Part shown: positions 42,568 to 52,700 of the stretch, piece after piece | How positions within the stretch are numbered: the first letter of the stretch is position 1 | Layout: every line of letters begins with the position of its first letter | Assembly (NCBI GenBank): GCA_015075375.1 | Contig: JABTUM010000004.1 | Span: forward strand, 248,001 to 312,000 | Origin: Planctomycetota bacterium | Lineage (GTDB): Bacteria > Planctomycetota > SZUA-567 > H5-PLA8 | Direction of reading: 5' to 3' | DNA: 64,000 nucleotides | Program-made: the position numbers and the translations under genes | Notes under the pieces: model-generated | Databases searched by the model: none | Seen by the model: only the letters and a program-made list of their open reading frames with translations | What the model was told of the DNA's origin: nothing

Positions 42568-44637
42568 ATGGCTTCAAAATCAAGCAGGTCCGCGCCCGCA
42601 CGAGTGCGCTTTTCGAGCCGGGTTAACGCGGCCGATGCGAGCGGATTTCCGCACTACGACGAGTTGGCTAAGCTGAATGCAGACTACGAAGCTGCGTACG
42701 AGCGGCTGCTGCGGCAGCGCCGGACCGAGCGCCAAACGCACGCGCGCGGGACGGCCGCCGCGTGGGCGCGGCATGCCGAGCGTGTGCGCTCCGAGTTGGC
42801 CGCCGCGTTAGGCCTTGCGCGCACCCGCCGATCGGAGCAGCCGCCCGCCGAGGTATTCGAACACGCCGAGCCGCTGGGTCCGGCGGGCTTTACGGCCGGC
42901 GGAGCGGCTTGGGGCGCGCCGCTCAAGGCGAGCACCTACGCTTTGCCGAGCGCCGGCTGGAACGGCGCGGATCTGGGTCTGCTCGAGCTTCGCCCACGCG
43001 ATACGAAAGGCCCGCTGCCCGCCGTATTGGTGTTGCCCGATGCGGGGCTGTGCTTGAACGGCTGCGAGAGCCCCGCAGCCGCGGCGCGCGGGATCTTCGG
43101 CGCGCTGGCCTCCGCCGGCACGACGATCGGCCTTCCGCGCTTGCCCAGTCTGGAAGCATTCAGCGCGACTCGCAATAAAGAGCGCCTTCTGGAAGGCGCT
43201 TGCGTACTGGGCGAAGCGCTCGCCGAGGCATCGGCGGCGCTGGGCGCGCTGCGTGCGCGGCCGGGCATCGACGGCGCGCGCCTCTTCGTCGCGGGGCGCG
43301 GGCTGGGCGGGTTGCTGGCGCTGCTGCTGGGTGCGCTGGACGAACGCGTGGCCGGCGTGCTGGCCGATGCGCCGCTGGCATGGGGCGGAGCGATCGAACC
43401 CGTGGCGCTGGAGGTTCCCGGCGCGCACCGCATCACCGATCTTCCGGAGGTCTGCGCGCTGCTCGCGCCGCGTCCGCTCCTGCTGTTGGAAGGCGCGCCG
43501 GGCACGCCCCAGGATCCGGTCCGCGCCGACGTGCGCGCGCTGCTGCGCGCGGCCCGGCCGGTTTACGCGAAAGCCCGCACGGCGCTGAAGCGGCTGCCGG
43601 CCGGAGCGACCGCGCAAGCCGTCGCCTGGCTGCAACGCCAGTACGCGGACGCTTCGCCCAAGGCTTCAAAGGCGCCCGTGCGCGTCTCCAAGGCCGCGAA
43701 GGCCTATCGCGCCTTCGCGATCCCGTCGTATCGAACGGGCTCGGCGTGGCGCCAGGATGCCTCCAAGTTGCGCCGCCGCTACCGCGCGCAGATCGGTCTG
43801 CCGCCGGTCAGCAAACCGCTCGGCGTTCGCCAAGTCGGCGAGACCGCGCTGCCGGACGCCACGCGCTTCGAATACCTGATCCGCACCGGGCCGCAAACCG
43901 GCGCCAATCTGACCTTCCTGCGCCCGCACGGACCCCCGCGGCGGCGCGCGACGATCCTGTGCCTGCCGGGTTCGGGCAGCGACGTCAAAAAGGTCGAAGG
44001 CCAGTACGCGCACGAGGTCGTGGCCGAAGGCTGGAACGCCGCGATCATCGACGCACGGGCGGCGCTGTACCCTTTCTGTCCCGGCATCTCGGAAGGGCGC
44101 GCCATCATCGCACAGTCGATGCACGACTTGATCTGCGCGCTGGACGCGGTCGCGGCGCGAGCGGACGTCGATCCCGAGCGCATCGGAACGATGGGTGTGA
44201 GCCAAGGTGGGACGCACAGTTGGATGCTCGCGGCGCTCGACGAGCGCATCGCCGCCAGCGCCCCGGTCTGCGGCGTCTGCACGTACGCCAGCCTGAGCCG
44301 CAACGTCCGCGACGAGCGTTACGACTCGGCTTGGTTGAGTTTTCTGGACAGCCACGGGATCTATTACTACACGCCCGGCGTGCTGGAACTGGGCGACCAG
44401 CAGGACCTGTGCGGGCTGATCGCGCCGCGCCCGTTCGCCCTGATCGGCGCCGACAAGGACAACTGCTTCCCGCTTGACGGCATGCGCGAAGCCGCGGCGG
44501 ACCTCAAACGCCTGTACAAGCTCCTGGGCGCAGGAACGAATTTCCGCTACGTGGAGTTCGACGGTCCGCACAGCATGCCCGAGCATTCGCGCAAGACCGC
44601 ATACGCGTTCTTCCGCCGCCACTTCGGATCGAAGTAG
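42568..44637 (+). CDS. Tandem alpha/beta hydrolase with an inactive N-terminal copy
   Basis: The 689-residue protein has two alpha/beta-hydrolase domains resembling the acetyl xylan esterase/dienelactone hydrolase group. The C-terminal copy (about 395-689) has a full triad: S545 in GVSQGG, D629 in GADKDNCFP and H668 in GPHSMPE. The N-terminal copy (about 100-375) has the same order, but its nucleophile elbow reads AGRGLGG, with Gly (G245) where Ser belongs, so it cannot be a normal hydrolase. No signal peptide is present and the start is basic, Ser/Arg-rich. The dead copy may bind substrate or mediate dimer contacts. No carbohydrate operon surrounds it. The converging neighbour is an AstE-like gene. 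Confidence 0.85.
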   Translation: MASKSSRSAPARVRFSSRVNAADASGFPHYDELAKLNADYEAAYERLLRQRRTERQTHARGTAAAWARHAERVRSELAAALGLARTRRSEQPPAEVFEHAEPLGPAGFTAGGAAWGAPLKASTYALPSAGWNGADLGLLELRPRDTKGPLPAVLVLPDAGLCLNGCESPAAAARGIFGALASAGTTIGLPRLPSLEAFSATRNKERLLEGACVLGEALAEASAALGALRARPGIDGARLFVAGRGLGGLLALLLGALDERVAGVLADAPLAWGGAIEPVALEVPGAHRITDLPEVCALLAPRPLLLLEGAPGTPQDPVRADVRALLRAARPVYAKARTALKRLPAGATAQAVAWLQRQYADASPKASKAPVRVSKAAKAYRAFAIPSYRTGSAWRQDASKLRRRYRAQIGLPPVSKPLGVRQVGETALPDATRFEYLIRTGPQTGANLTFLRPHGPPRRRATILCLPGSGSDVKKVEGQYAHEVVAEGWNAAIIDARAALYPFCPGISEGRAIIAQSMHDLICALDAVAARADVDPERIGTMGVSQGGTHSWMLAALDERIAASAPVCGVCTYASLSRNVRDERYDSAWLSFLDSHGIYYYTPGVLELGDQQDLCGLIAPRPFALIGADKDNCFPLDGMREAAADLKRLYKLLGAGTNFRYVEFDGPHSMPEHSRKTAYAFFRRHFGSK

Positions 44638-44651
44638 CGTCACGGAGCATC

Positions 44652-45767
44652 TTACGCTTTGAAATAACTTTTGGGGTAGGGCGCAACGAGCGGCTCGTCG
44701 TCGCGAATCGCCATCACGTACGCCGCCGTCCCGGGATAGTAAACGATCCCGTGGCTGCGCCCGACGATCCAGCCGTCGTACTCGCTCGTCAAAATGCGCG
44801 GCTTGAGCGGGCGGCCCCAGATATCGCGCAGCAGCACCAGAGGCTCGCCCTTTTTCACGCGCTCGCCGGGTTCTTTCAGATGCGTCACCACGGCCGGACC
44901 GTCGACACGCGCAACGCTGCGCCGCCGGCAGGGAAAGCCGGGGTCGATCGCCGGGATACCGCCGATCGCCTCGCGCGGGCCGCTCAACAGGCCCTGCCAG
45001 CGCAGGATATTCCGTATACCGGCCTGCGCCGCGCGCTTGATCGCGGGGTCGGGCATCTCGCCGCCGCCCAGTTCCATCGTCAGCGCGGGGATGCGCGCGG
45101 TGTTCAAGGCCGCGCCGGACGTGCTGCGCTGGAGTTTCTCGCCGAGGTACTTCTTCGCGGGGTACTCGTTGACCACCGCGTGCCCGTAGGCCGCGCACAT
45201 CTCGCCCAATCGGGCGCTGAGCCGTTCGGCGCCGGCCTGGCTCCAGGCGCCCTTGCCGTCTTTGCGGTACAGCACGCGGTCGCGGAAGACGAACGAGACC
45301 GAACCGATCCAGGCGTTATGCAGATCGACCAGCGCATCGGCGCCGCCTCGGATCTCTTCGAAGAGCCGCGCGTAGGCGCGCTCCAACGCCGAAGGCGGCG
45401 GCCGGTCCAAGTCGGGCTTCGGCGCGGGCTGCCCGCTGGGCCAGAGCCGGTTCGGATCGCCGCCGGGGTAATACGCGGCGCGCGCGGTGATTCGCAAGCC
45501 GGCCGGGTTGAGCGCCGGCAGCACGCAAAGCGTGCCGCGCAATTCGCGCAGCAGCGCCGGCGTGAGCAACTCGTGGAGCACCTGCAGCCCGCTGTGCTCG
45601 TTGCCGTGAATCCCGGCCGTCAGCCAGCAGCACGGGCCGTCCTTGCGCCCGCGCGCGAGCACCACCGGGATCGTCTCGGTCCCGCCGGTGGGATGTTCGA
45701 TCAGCGGGTAGACGCCGTAGACGATCTTTCCGATGCGGGCGCGGGCAGTACCGAGAGCGAAGGGCAT
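44652..45767 (-). CDS. Succinylglutamate desuccinylase/aspartoacylase-family metallohydrolase
   Basis: The 371-residue zinc carboxypeptidase-fold enzyme should cleave an N-acyl group from an amino acid or related compound. Zinc and catalytic features are GIHGNEHSG (His, Glu), VDLHNA (His) and MELGGGE (Glu). The last 90 residues form a beta barrel with HLKEPGERVKKGEPL and SEYDGWIVG, as in other AstE/AspA proteins. The ATG at 45767 has AGGAAT seven bases upstream; a longer frame overlapping the next gene is antisense noise. It is 26 bases downstream of an M24 peptidase gene, suggesting joint use of acylated peptides or amino acids. Confidence 0.9.
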   Translation of the reverse strand: MPFALGTARARIGKIVYGVYPLIEHPTGGTETIPVVLARGRKDGPCCWLTAGIHGNEHSGLQVLHELLTPALLRELRGTLCVLPALNPAGLRITARAAYYPGGDPNRLWPSGQPAPKPDLDRPPPSALERAYARLFEEIRGGADALVDLHNAWIGSVSFVFRDRVLYRKDGKGAWSQAGAERLSARLGEMCAAYGHAVVNEYPAKKYLGEKLQRSTSGAALNTARIPALTMELGGGEMPDPAIKRAAQAGIRNILRWQGLLSGPREAIGGIPAIDPGFPCRRRSVARVDGPAVVTHLKEPGERVKKGEPLVLLRDIWGRPLKPRILTSEYDGWIVGRSHGIVYYPGTAAYVMAIRDDEPLVAPYPKSYFKA

Positions 45768-45793
45768 GGAAAATTCCTGGGCTATTCGGGTGC

Positions 45794-46879
45794 TTAAATC
45801 AGTTCCAGCGGGAAAGTGGTCAAGCGCTCGACGCCGCTCGACGTCACCAGGTAATTCTGCTCCAGGCGGATCCCGGCTTTCAATTCGGGCGTGTAGACGC
45901 CGGGTTCGACGGTAATCACGTCGCCGGGTTCGAGCACGCTTTCGTACTGCGGATTCAACTGCGGCGCTTCGTGCGCCTGCAACCCGATCCCGTGCCCCAG
46001 ATGATGCACGAGCCCGTTGTAGCCGGCCTCGGTGAGAAACCGGGCCGCGGCGGCGTAGAGCGCCTGGCCGGTGATGCCGGGCTTGGCCAGGGACTCGATG
46101 TGGTCGAGACAGGCGATTACGGTGCGGCAGGCCTTGTGCTGCGCGGTCGAGCCCTCGCCGTCGACGGCAAAGGTCCGGCAACTGTCGGCGAAGTAACCGC
46201 CGACGCTGGGCCCGGCGTCGCAAATGTAGAGTTCGCCTTCCAGCATCGGACGGCGGCGCGGCGCGCCGGCCATGGAATTGGATTGAAAATCGTTCCCGAA
46301 ATGCTCCAGGTCGCCGCCCGCCGCGCATGTGGCGATGGCGCGCAGTTCGCCGAAGAGTTCCAGTTCGTCCAGACCCGGTTTGACCGCCGACTTCGTGTAC
46401 GCGTAAATCGTCTGGCACAGATCGATGCCCTTGCGAAGCAGCGCCAGTTCGTCGGGATCCTTCTTCTTGCGCAGCCGCAGAATCTCGCTCGTCAGGTCCA
46501 CGGCGTCCGGACCGGCAAGCCGCGCGAGCGCGCCAGGGCCTTCGAGATCGACCCCCAGCTTCGCGCCGGCCGGGATCGCCGGCGCCAGCTTCGCCGCGGA
46601 CTGCCGGGCCTGGTCGGAGATGGTGGTGAAGAACTTCAGCGCCGGATAGGCCACGATCTCGTCGGCGGCCACGTTCGAAAGGCCTTCGGCGCCGGCGACC
46701 AAGGTGAGCTTGCCGTTCCTGTCGAGAAAGGCCGCGGGCGCATGGGCGGCGTGCGAACGGTGCGCGGTGAAATACTGGACGTGGCTGCGGTGCGTGATCA
46801 ACGCGCCGGCCAAACCCAGGCGGTCGAGCGCTTCCACGAGCTTGCGCTGGCGGGCGCGGCAGCCTTCCACGGTCAACAT
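45794..46879 (-). CDS. M24 family Xaa-Pro-type aminopeptidase
   Basis: The 361-residue protein has the two-domain pita-bread layout of aminopeptidase P, prolidase and creatinase. The C-terminal metal ligands are visible: two Asp in CDAGPSVGGYFADSC, His in HHLGHGIGL, Glu in VEPGVY and Glu in RLEQNYL. The N-terminal creatinase-like domain includes ALITHRSHVQYFT. GGGAGG lies eight bases before the ATG at 46879. It forms a likely operon with the downstream AstE-like gene and is divergent from queG. It probably cleaves an Xaa-Pro or amidino bond; the exact substrate is unknown. Confidence 0.92.
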   Translation of the reverse strand: MLTVEGCRARQRKLVEALDRLGLAGALITHRSHVQYFTAHRSHAAHAPAAFLDRNGKLTLVAGAEGLSNVAADEIVAYPALKFFTTISDQARQSAAKLAPAIPAGAKLGVDLEGPGALARLAGPDAVDLTSEILRLRKKKDPDELALLRKGIDLCQTIYAYTKSAVKPGLDELELFGELRAIATCAAGGDLEHFGNDFQSNSMAGAPRRRPMLEGELYICDAGPSVGGYFADSCRTFAVDGEGSTAQHKACRTVIACLDHIESLAKPGITGQALYAAAARFLTEAGYNGLVHHLGHGIGLQAHEAPQLNPQYESVLEPGDVITVEPGVYTPELKAGIRLEQNYLVTSSGVERLTTFPLELI

Positions 46880-46983
46880 GGTCGAGTCCTCCCTGCGCGT
46901 GCGTGTGCCGTCGAGCCTACGCAAGGCGCTCATGCGGGCAACTGCGATTGCGCTGGGGCGGGCGCTGGCGCGATACTGCGCCC

Positions 46984-48042
46984 ATGAACGAGGCGGATGC
47001 GATCAAGGCCTTGGCCGCCGAGCACGGTTTCGCGCTGCACGGATTGGCCGCGGTTCCGCCCGGCGGGCAGGCGCCGCAGGCCGAATTCCTTGCCGCGTGG
47101 CTGGCCGAAGGCCGGCACGGTCCGCTGCACTACGTCGCGCAAAGCGCCGCGGCTCGCGGCAACGTGCACGCGCGCTTCCCGTGGGCGCGCAGCGTGCTGT
47201 GCGTCGGCGCGTACTACGGCGGCGAGCCGCGCGGCCAATGGGGCCGGGACTTCATCGCGCATGTCGCACGCTATGCCCACGGGCGCGACTACCACCTGGT
47301 CTTCGAAAAGAGGCTGAAAAGCCTCGCGCGCGCGCTGCTCGACGCCGGACACGTCACCCAAGCGCGGTATTACGTCGACGCCGGTCCCGTGCTGGAACGC
47401 GCGTGGGCGCAGGCCGCGGGGCTAGGCTGGGTGGGTAAGAACGCCTGCTTGATCCACCCCCGGCACGGGAGCTTCCTGGTGCTGGGCGAGATCCTGCTCG
47501 ACCGTGCACTGCCCCCCGATGCGCCCGCGACCGACCGCTGCGGCACCTGCACCCGCTGCCTGGAGGCGTGTCCCACGCAAGCCTTCACCGCGCCGGGGCA
47601 ACTCGACGCACGGCGCTGCATCGTGACCTGGAACCTGGAGCAGAAGGGCTTGGTGCCGGAAGCGCAGTGGACCGAGCACCACGGCTGGGCGGCGGGCTGC
47701 GATGTCTGCCAGACGGTCTGTCCCTACAACGCGCCCGCGCGCGCGCCGCAGCCCGATCCCGAACTCGCCGCACCGCGTCCCTGGCACGGCCTGAGCCTCG
47801 CCGAAGCCATCGGGCTTTCGAAAGCCGATTTCGACCGTCTCTTCGAAGCCAGCGCGCTGCGCCGCGCCGGCTGGAAGGGCTTGCGCCTCGGCGCGCTCAC
47901 CGCCGCGGGGGAAGTTCGGCAGGAAGCCCTGCGCCCGGCGCTGGAAGCGTGCCAAAGCGACGCGGATGCCGATATTCGCGCGCGAGCGGCTTGGGCGTTG
48001 AGCCGCCTTGAAGCGGCGAAGCCGGAACCTGAAGGGCGTTAA
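46984..48042 (+). CDS. queG: Epoxyqueuosine reductase
   Basis: This cobalamin- and iron-sulfur-dependent enzyme performs the last step of queuosine synthesis in tRNA. The 352-residue protein shows the two 4Fe-4S motifs: CGTCTRCLEACP (C186, C189, C192, C196) and CDVCQTVCPYN (C239, C242, C246). The conserved YYVDAGPVLER contains the catalytic Asp. A short HEAT-like helical end follows (DADADIRARAAWALSRL), as in full-length QueG. The ATG at 46984 fits family N-termini; an upstream in-frame extension overlaps the divergent peptidase promoter. No other queuosine gene is near. Confidence 0.95.
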   Translation: MNEADAIKALAAEHGFALHGLAAVPPGGQAPQAEFLAAWLAEGRHGPLHYVAQSAAARGNVHARFPWARSVLCVGAYYGGEPRGQWGRDFIAHVARYAHGRDYHLVFEKRLKSLARALLDAGHVTQARYYVDAGPVLERAWAQAAGLGWVGKNACLIHPRHGSFLVLGEILLDRALPPDAPATDRCGTCTRCLEACPTQAFTAPGQLDARRCIVTWNLEQKGLVPEAQWTEHHGWAAGCDVCQTVCPYNAPARAPQPDPELAAPRPWHGLSLAEAIGLSKADFDRLFEASALRRAGWKGLRLGALTAAGEVRQEALRPALEACQSDADADIRARAAWALSRLEAAKPEPEGR

Positions 48043-48101
48043 GAACCGAAATTCGAGCCGACTGCCGTTCGCAAACCCACAACCAGCGAGTCGTCTGGCC
48101 G

Positions 48102-49556
48102 TTACGGGTTGGCGCCCTGTCCGCCGTCGGGATCGTAGTTCTCGTCGGTGGGCGCGGGGGCCGCGGTCTTGGCCTCAGCGTCGGGGGATTTCTGCTCCGG
48201 AGCCGGCGCGGGGGCCGGGGCCGGCGTGGAGTTGCCGCGGGCGATGCGCTGCTCGACGCGGAAAATATCGTCGTTGATCTGAAGCAGGAACTGGTTGAGC
48301 TGCGCGGCCTCCCCTTCCCAGCCCGCGAACTCGGGACCGCTGAACTTCTCTTCTCCGCGCATGCTGTCGATGCGGCTGCTGCCGGTCTCGCATTCGGCCA
48401 CGGCAAGCTTGTACTGTTCGACGGCCTTGACCAGATCGCCGGCATCCTCGGCTTTTTTACCTTCGGAATAGAACCCCTGCGCGCGGGGCTTGAACTGCTT
48501 GAGTTCGCCGGTCATGTTGCGTTCGATCACGCGGTCGGTCGGAGGCTCGTTGCCGGTCGTCAGCAGGTAAACGCCCATGCCGACGCAGCCGAGCAGCAGG
48601 ATCACGCACACGGCGATGGCGACCATCTTGATGGGGTCGCCCTTCTTGGGCGCCGCGGCGGGCTTGCGCCGGGAGCCCGCGGGAGCCGCACCGCGCCGGG
48701 TGGCCGCGGCTTCGCGCCGCGAAGAGGACGTACCGGGGGCTTTCTCCGCATCGTCCCCCGTCGCAGCGTCCTTCTTGGCCGCGGGCGCGGACTTGACCGT
48801 CGGCTTATCCTTTTCCGAATCGTCTTTCTTCGCGCTCGCCGCCATACCGGCACGGGACGGGCGCGCCGTAGGCGCGACGGCCTTCCCCTTTGCGGCCGAC
48901 GCCGCGGCGGCAGCAGTGCCGGCTGCCGCGGCGGCGGCGGCCGCGGGGGCGGCCGTGCTCTTTTCGCTGCCCTTGGCCGACAAGCCGGCTTTCGCCGGCT
49001 TGGCCGCGGGCTTCTTTTTGTCCGCTTGAGCTAACTCTTCGTCCTCGGCTTCATCGTCGTCTTCGTCTTCGTCCTCATCGTCGTCGTCGTCGTCATCGTC
49101 GTCGTCTTCATCGAGGTCGTCGTCGTCGAGATCGTCGTCGTCCAACTCCTCGTCGTCGAAGTCTTCGTCCTCCAACTCTTCCTCGTCGAGTTCTTCCTCT
49201 TCGAGCGCTTCCTCGTCGATCTCTTCTTCTTCCCAGTCCTCGTCTTCTTCGTCGTCTTCGTCACCGGCGGCCTTCTTTTTCTTCTTCTTGCCGGCTCCTA
49301 CTTCCTCTTCGTCCTCTTCCTCGATTTCTTCGTCCTCGTCTTCGTCTTCGTCTTCATCCTCGTCGTCTTCTTCGTCTTCATCTTCGTCGTCGTCTTCGTC
49401 CCACTCGTCTTCGTCTTCTTCCTCTTCTTCTTCCTCGTCCTCATCCTTACCCTTGCCGCGCTTGCGCCCGAGGCTTTCTTCTTCGCGCTTACGAGGCTGG
49501 GCAGGACCGGTGCCCGAGGATCCCGCCTCTCGGGACGGCTTCTTGGGCAATGCCAT
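48102..49556 (-). CDS. Membrane protein with a very long Asp/Glu tract, unknown function
   Basis: The 484-residue product has four parts. The basic start (1-35) is followed by an extreme acidic stretch (about 37-178) of nearly pure Asp and Glu, broken by one Lys run (KKKKKK). An Ala/Lys/Pro-rich linker (about 180-305) leads to one membrane helix (about 310-333, MVAIAVCVILLLGCVGMGVYLL). A short periplasmic helical domain ends in a Pro/Ala tail. The acidic part faces the cytoplasm if the helix is a single anchor. AAGGAGGT lies ten bases before the ATG, a near-perfect ribosome site, so high expression is likely. The acidic codons form a trinucleotide-repeat-like tract. I cannot assign a function; polycation, DNA-mimic or calcium-binding roles are speculative. 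Confidence 0.85.
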   Translation of the reverse strand: MALPKKPSREAGSSGTGPAQPRKREEESLGRKRGKGKDEDEEEEEEEDEDEWDEDDDEDEDEEDDEDEDEDEDEDEEIEEEDEEEVGAGKKKKKKAAGDEDDEEDEDWEEEEIDEEALEEEELDEEELEDEDFDDEELDDDDLDDDDLDEDDDDDDDDDDEDEDEDDDEAEDEELAQADKKKPAAKPAKAGLSAKGSEKSTAAPAAAAAAAAGTAAAAASAAKGKAVAPTARPSRAGMAASAKKDDSEKDKPTVKSAPAAKKDAATGDDAEKAPGTSSSRREAAATRRGAAPAGSRRKPAAAPKKGDPIKMVAIAVCVILLLGCVGMGVYLLTTGNEPPTDRVIERNMTGELKQFKPRAQGFYSEGKKAEDAGDLVKAVEQYKLAVAECETGSSRIDSMRGEEKFSGPEFAGWEGEAAQLNQFLLQINDDIFRVEQRIARGNSTPAPAPAPAPEQKSPDAEAKTAAPAPTDENYDPDGGQGANP

Positions 49557-49654
49557 GGCTAATGAGACCTCCTTATGAATTGAGCGCCACCGGATCGAGC
49601 AATCCCTGGTCGGTGCGTAGGTTTCCTTATGTGGCTTGCGGTTGGTACTTAATG

Positions 49655-49675
49655 TGACGGCGGCAGTGCCGTCAA
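49655..49675 (-). promoter_or_regulatory. Palindrome over a -35 box upstream of the acidic protein gene
   Basis: A perfect inverted repeat TGACGGC-GGCAGT-GCCGTCA (49655-49674) overlaps a minus-strand TTGACG box (49670-49675), about 115 bases upstream of the ATG at 49556. A -10 candidate lies around TTAAGT, 17 bases on. It resembles an operator for a dimeric regulator. Confidence 0.45.
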
Positions 49676-49750
49676 GGACATTATGTAAATCTGCTCAAAA
49701 CTCGTGCAGGCCCAGACCGGATATCCTGTAACTCATTACAATAAAATGAC

Positions 49751-52700
49751 TTAACGAACCGGCGCGGAGGCGGCAGGGCGCCCCGAAGTCCGGCTTTCCG
49801 TGGCCCCATGGCGCGCTCGGAACGCGGCCAGCGGCTCCAGCAGGTTGCGCGCCAGCTCGCGCAGCGCCGCCTCGTTGGTTTTGGCCTTGAGCGTCAGCCC
49901 GAACGAGAAGGTCTGACCGTCGATCACGCGCACGCCTTTCACTTCCGGCAGGCCGCGCAAGGCCCGGTCGGCGAGCTTCAAATCCCAGTCGTGCAGCTTC
50001 AAAATCAGGCGCTGCTCCTCGCGGTCGAAACCCACATACGGCACATGCGCCGCCTGCGCCAGCCGGCGCAGCTTGGCTTCCTCAAAGAGCCGCTCCGCGG
50101 CCTCGGCCAGCGGCCCGAAGCGTTCGATCACCTCCGCCTTCAGCGCGTCGATCTCGGCGTTCGTGTGGCAGCCGTCCAGCCGGCGGTAGAATTCCAGCAC
50201 CGCCTTCTCGTCCTGCACGTACGTCTCCGGCAGAAACGAGGCTCCGCGCAGGATCACGTTCACTTCCAGTTCCTGCGGCGGCGGCGGTTCGCCCTTCAGC
50301 CGCCGCACGGTTCCGTCCAGCAGCTTGCAGTACAGGTCGTAGCCCACTTCGGCGATCTGCCCCGACTGCTCGGCGCCCAGCACGTTCCCCGCGCCGCGCA
50401 GCTCCAGATCCTTCAGTGCGATCTGGAAGCCCGCGCCGAGTTCGTCGAATTCCTCCAGCGCGCGCAGCCGCCGCAAGCCCTCCGGCGTCACCGGACTCGA
50501 TTCCGGAAGCAGCAGGTAGCAATACGCCTGCAGGTCGCTGCGCCCGACGCGACCGCGAAGCTGGTGCAGTTCGGCCAGCCCGAAGCGGTCGGCTTCGTGG
50601 ATCAGCATCGTGTTCGCCGAGGCGATATCGAGCCCGCTCTCGACGATGGTGGTGCTGACCAGCACGTCGATCTCGTGATGCAGGAACCGGCGCATCGTGT
50701 CTTCCAGATCGTCGCCGTCCATCTGCCCGTGCCCGACGGCGAAGCGCGCCTCGGGCAGCAGCTTGGCCAGCCGCGCCGCGAATTCGTCGATGTCGTACAC
50801 GCGCGGATGCACCACGAAGACCTGCCCCCCGCGGGAAAGCTCCCGCAGCACCGCGCGCCGCACCAGATCGTCGCTCACCCGCGCGACCTTCGTCGTCACC
50901 GAGAGCCGGTTGCGCGGCGGCGTCGTCAGGTTCGAGATGTCCCGCAGGCCCAGGAGCGCCATATGCAGGGTGCGTGGGATCGGCGTCGCGGTGAGCGTCA
51001 GCACGTCCACGCTCTTGCGGAGCTGCTTGAAGAACTCCTTGTGCTCCACGCCGAAGCGCTGTTCTTCGTCGACGATGGCCAGCCCCAGGTCCTTGAACGA
51101 GACGTCCTTCTGCAGCAGCCGGTGCGTCCCAATCACCACGTCCAGCCGCCCGCTGGCGAGGCGCTGCAACAACTCCTTTTGCTGGCGCTTGCTCTTGAAG
51201 CGCGAAAGCGTCGCGACCGAGACCGGATAACCGGCGAAGCGCTCGGCGAAGGTGCGCCCGTGCTGCTCGCACAGCAGCGTCGTGGGCACCAGCACCGCCA
51301 CCTGCTTCCCCGCGCTGACGGCCTTGAACGCCGCGCGCACCGCGACCTCGGTCTTGCCGAAGCCCACGTCGCCGCAGAGCAAGCGGTCCATCGGGCACGT
51401 CGCCATCATGTCGCGCTTAACGGCCTCGATCGCCGAAGCCTGATCGGCCGTGGGCTCGTAGGGAAACGCATCCTCGAAGGTGTGCTGCCACTCGGTATCG
51501 GGCGGATAGACGATGCCCGGCAGCCCGCGCCGCGCCGCCTGCACCGAAAGCAGATCCTCGGCGATATCCTTGATCGCCGCTTCGGCGCGAGCCTTCTTGC
51601 GCGCCCACGATTTCCCGCCCAGCTTCGACAGCTCGGGCTCGGACTCGCCGCCGATGTACTTGCTCACCAGCCCGATGTGCGGCGCCGGGACGTACAGCTT
51701 CACCGTGTCCGCGAACTGGAGCGTCAGGTAATCTTCGGTCCGCCCGCTCTTCTCGAGCCGCGCCAGGCCCAGGTACCGCGCGATCCCGTGGCTGGCATGA
51801 ACCACGAAATCGCCCAGCGTCAGCTCGAAGATGCTGCTGAGCGGGCGCGTTCCGGCCGCGGCTTTCTTGCGCGCCGATGGCGCCGCCGCGTGCTTGCTCC
51901 GCCCCAGGATCTCCCGGTCGCTCAGCGCCGCCAGCGACGCCGCGCGCAGGTCGAAGCCGCCTGAGAGCCGCCCCAGCACCAGCCGCACCGAAGGAGCAGG
52001 CAGCACGCCGGCTTCCTTCAAGAGCGTCTCCAGGCGCTGCCGGTCGCCTCCCGTCTCGCAGAAGACATAGACCGCCAGCCGCGACGCGGCGAGTTTCTTC
52101 CACGCATCCGCGTGAACGCTCGGCTCGCCCTGCAAGCGTTGCATCGACGTACAGCGGATCTCGGCCGGCGCGCCAGGTTCGCCGCCGTCCAGCGGCGCGT
52201 CCGACTCCTCGGCGCCCGCCGGCGGATGCAGATCCAGCGACGAAAAGCGCGCTTCGGCGCGCGCGCGCAGTTCGCCCAAGTCCAGCCCCAGGCTGCGCCC
52301 CGAAACGAGGCTCGCCGAATATAGCTCCGCGCGCCGACCCAGCCGCTCCGGCCCCAGCCATGCCACCGCGGCATGAGCGGGCAGGTGGTCCAGCAGCGTG
52401 AACGGACCGCCGCTTGCACCGGGCGAGAAGAGCTTGCGCAGGCGCTGCGGCGAACTGTCCGCCAGCCGGATGCGCTCGACCGCCGCCTGGCTGCGCTGCG
52501 AGATCGGATCGAACGGGCTGATGCTCTCGATCGTGTCGCCGAAGAAGTCGATCCGGTAGGGCAGGTCGGAGGTATACGGAAAGATATCCAGGATCCCGCC
52601 GCGCAGCGCGAACTCGCCGCGCACTTCCACCTGAGCCGTGCGCTCGAAGCCCATGTCCACCAGCTTGCGCCCCAGCAGGATCGGATCCTGCGTCTCGCCG

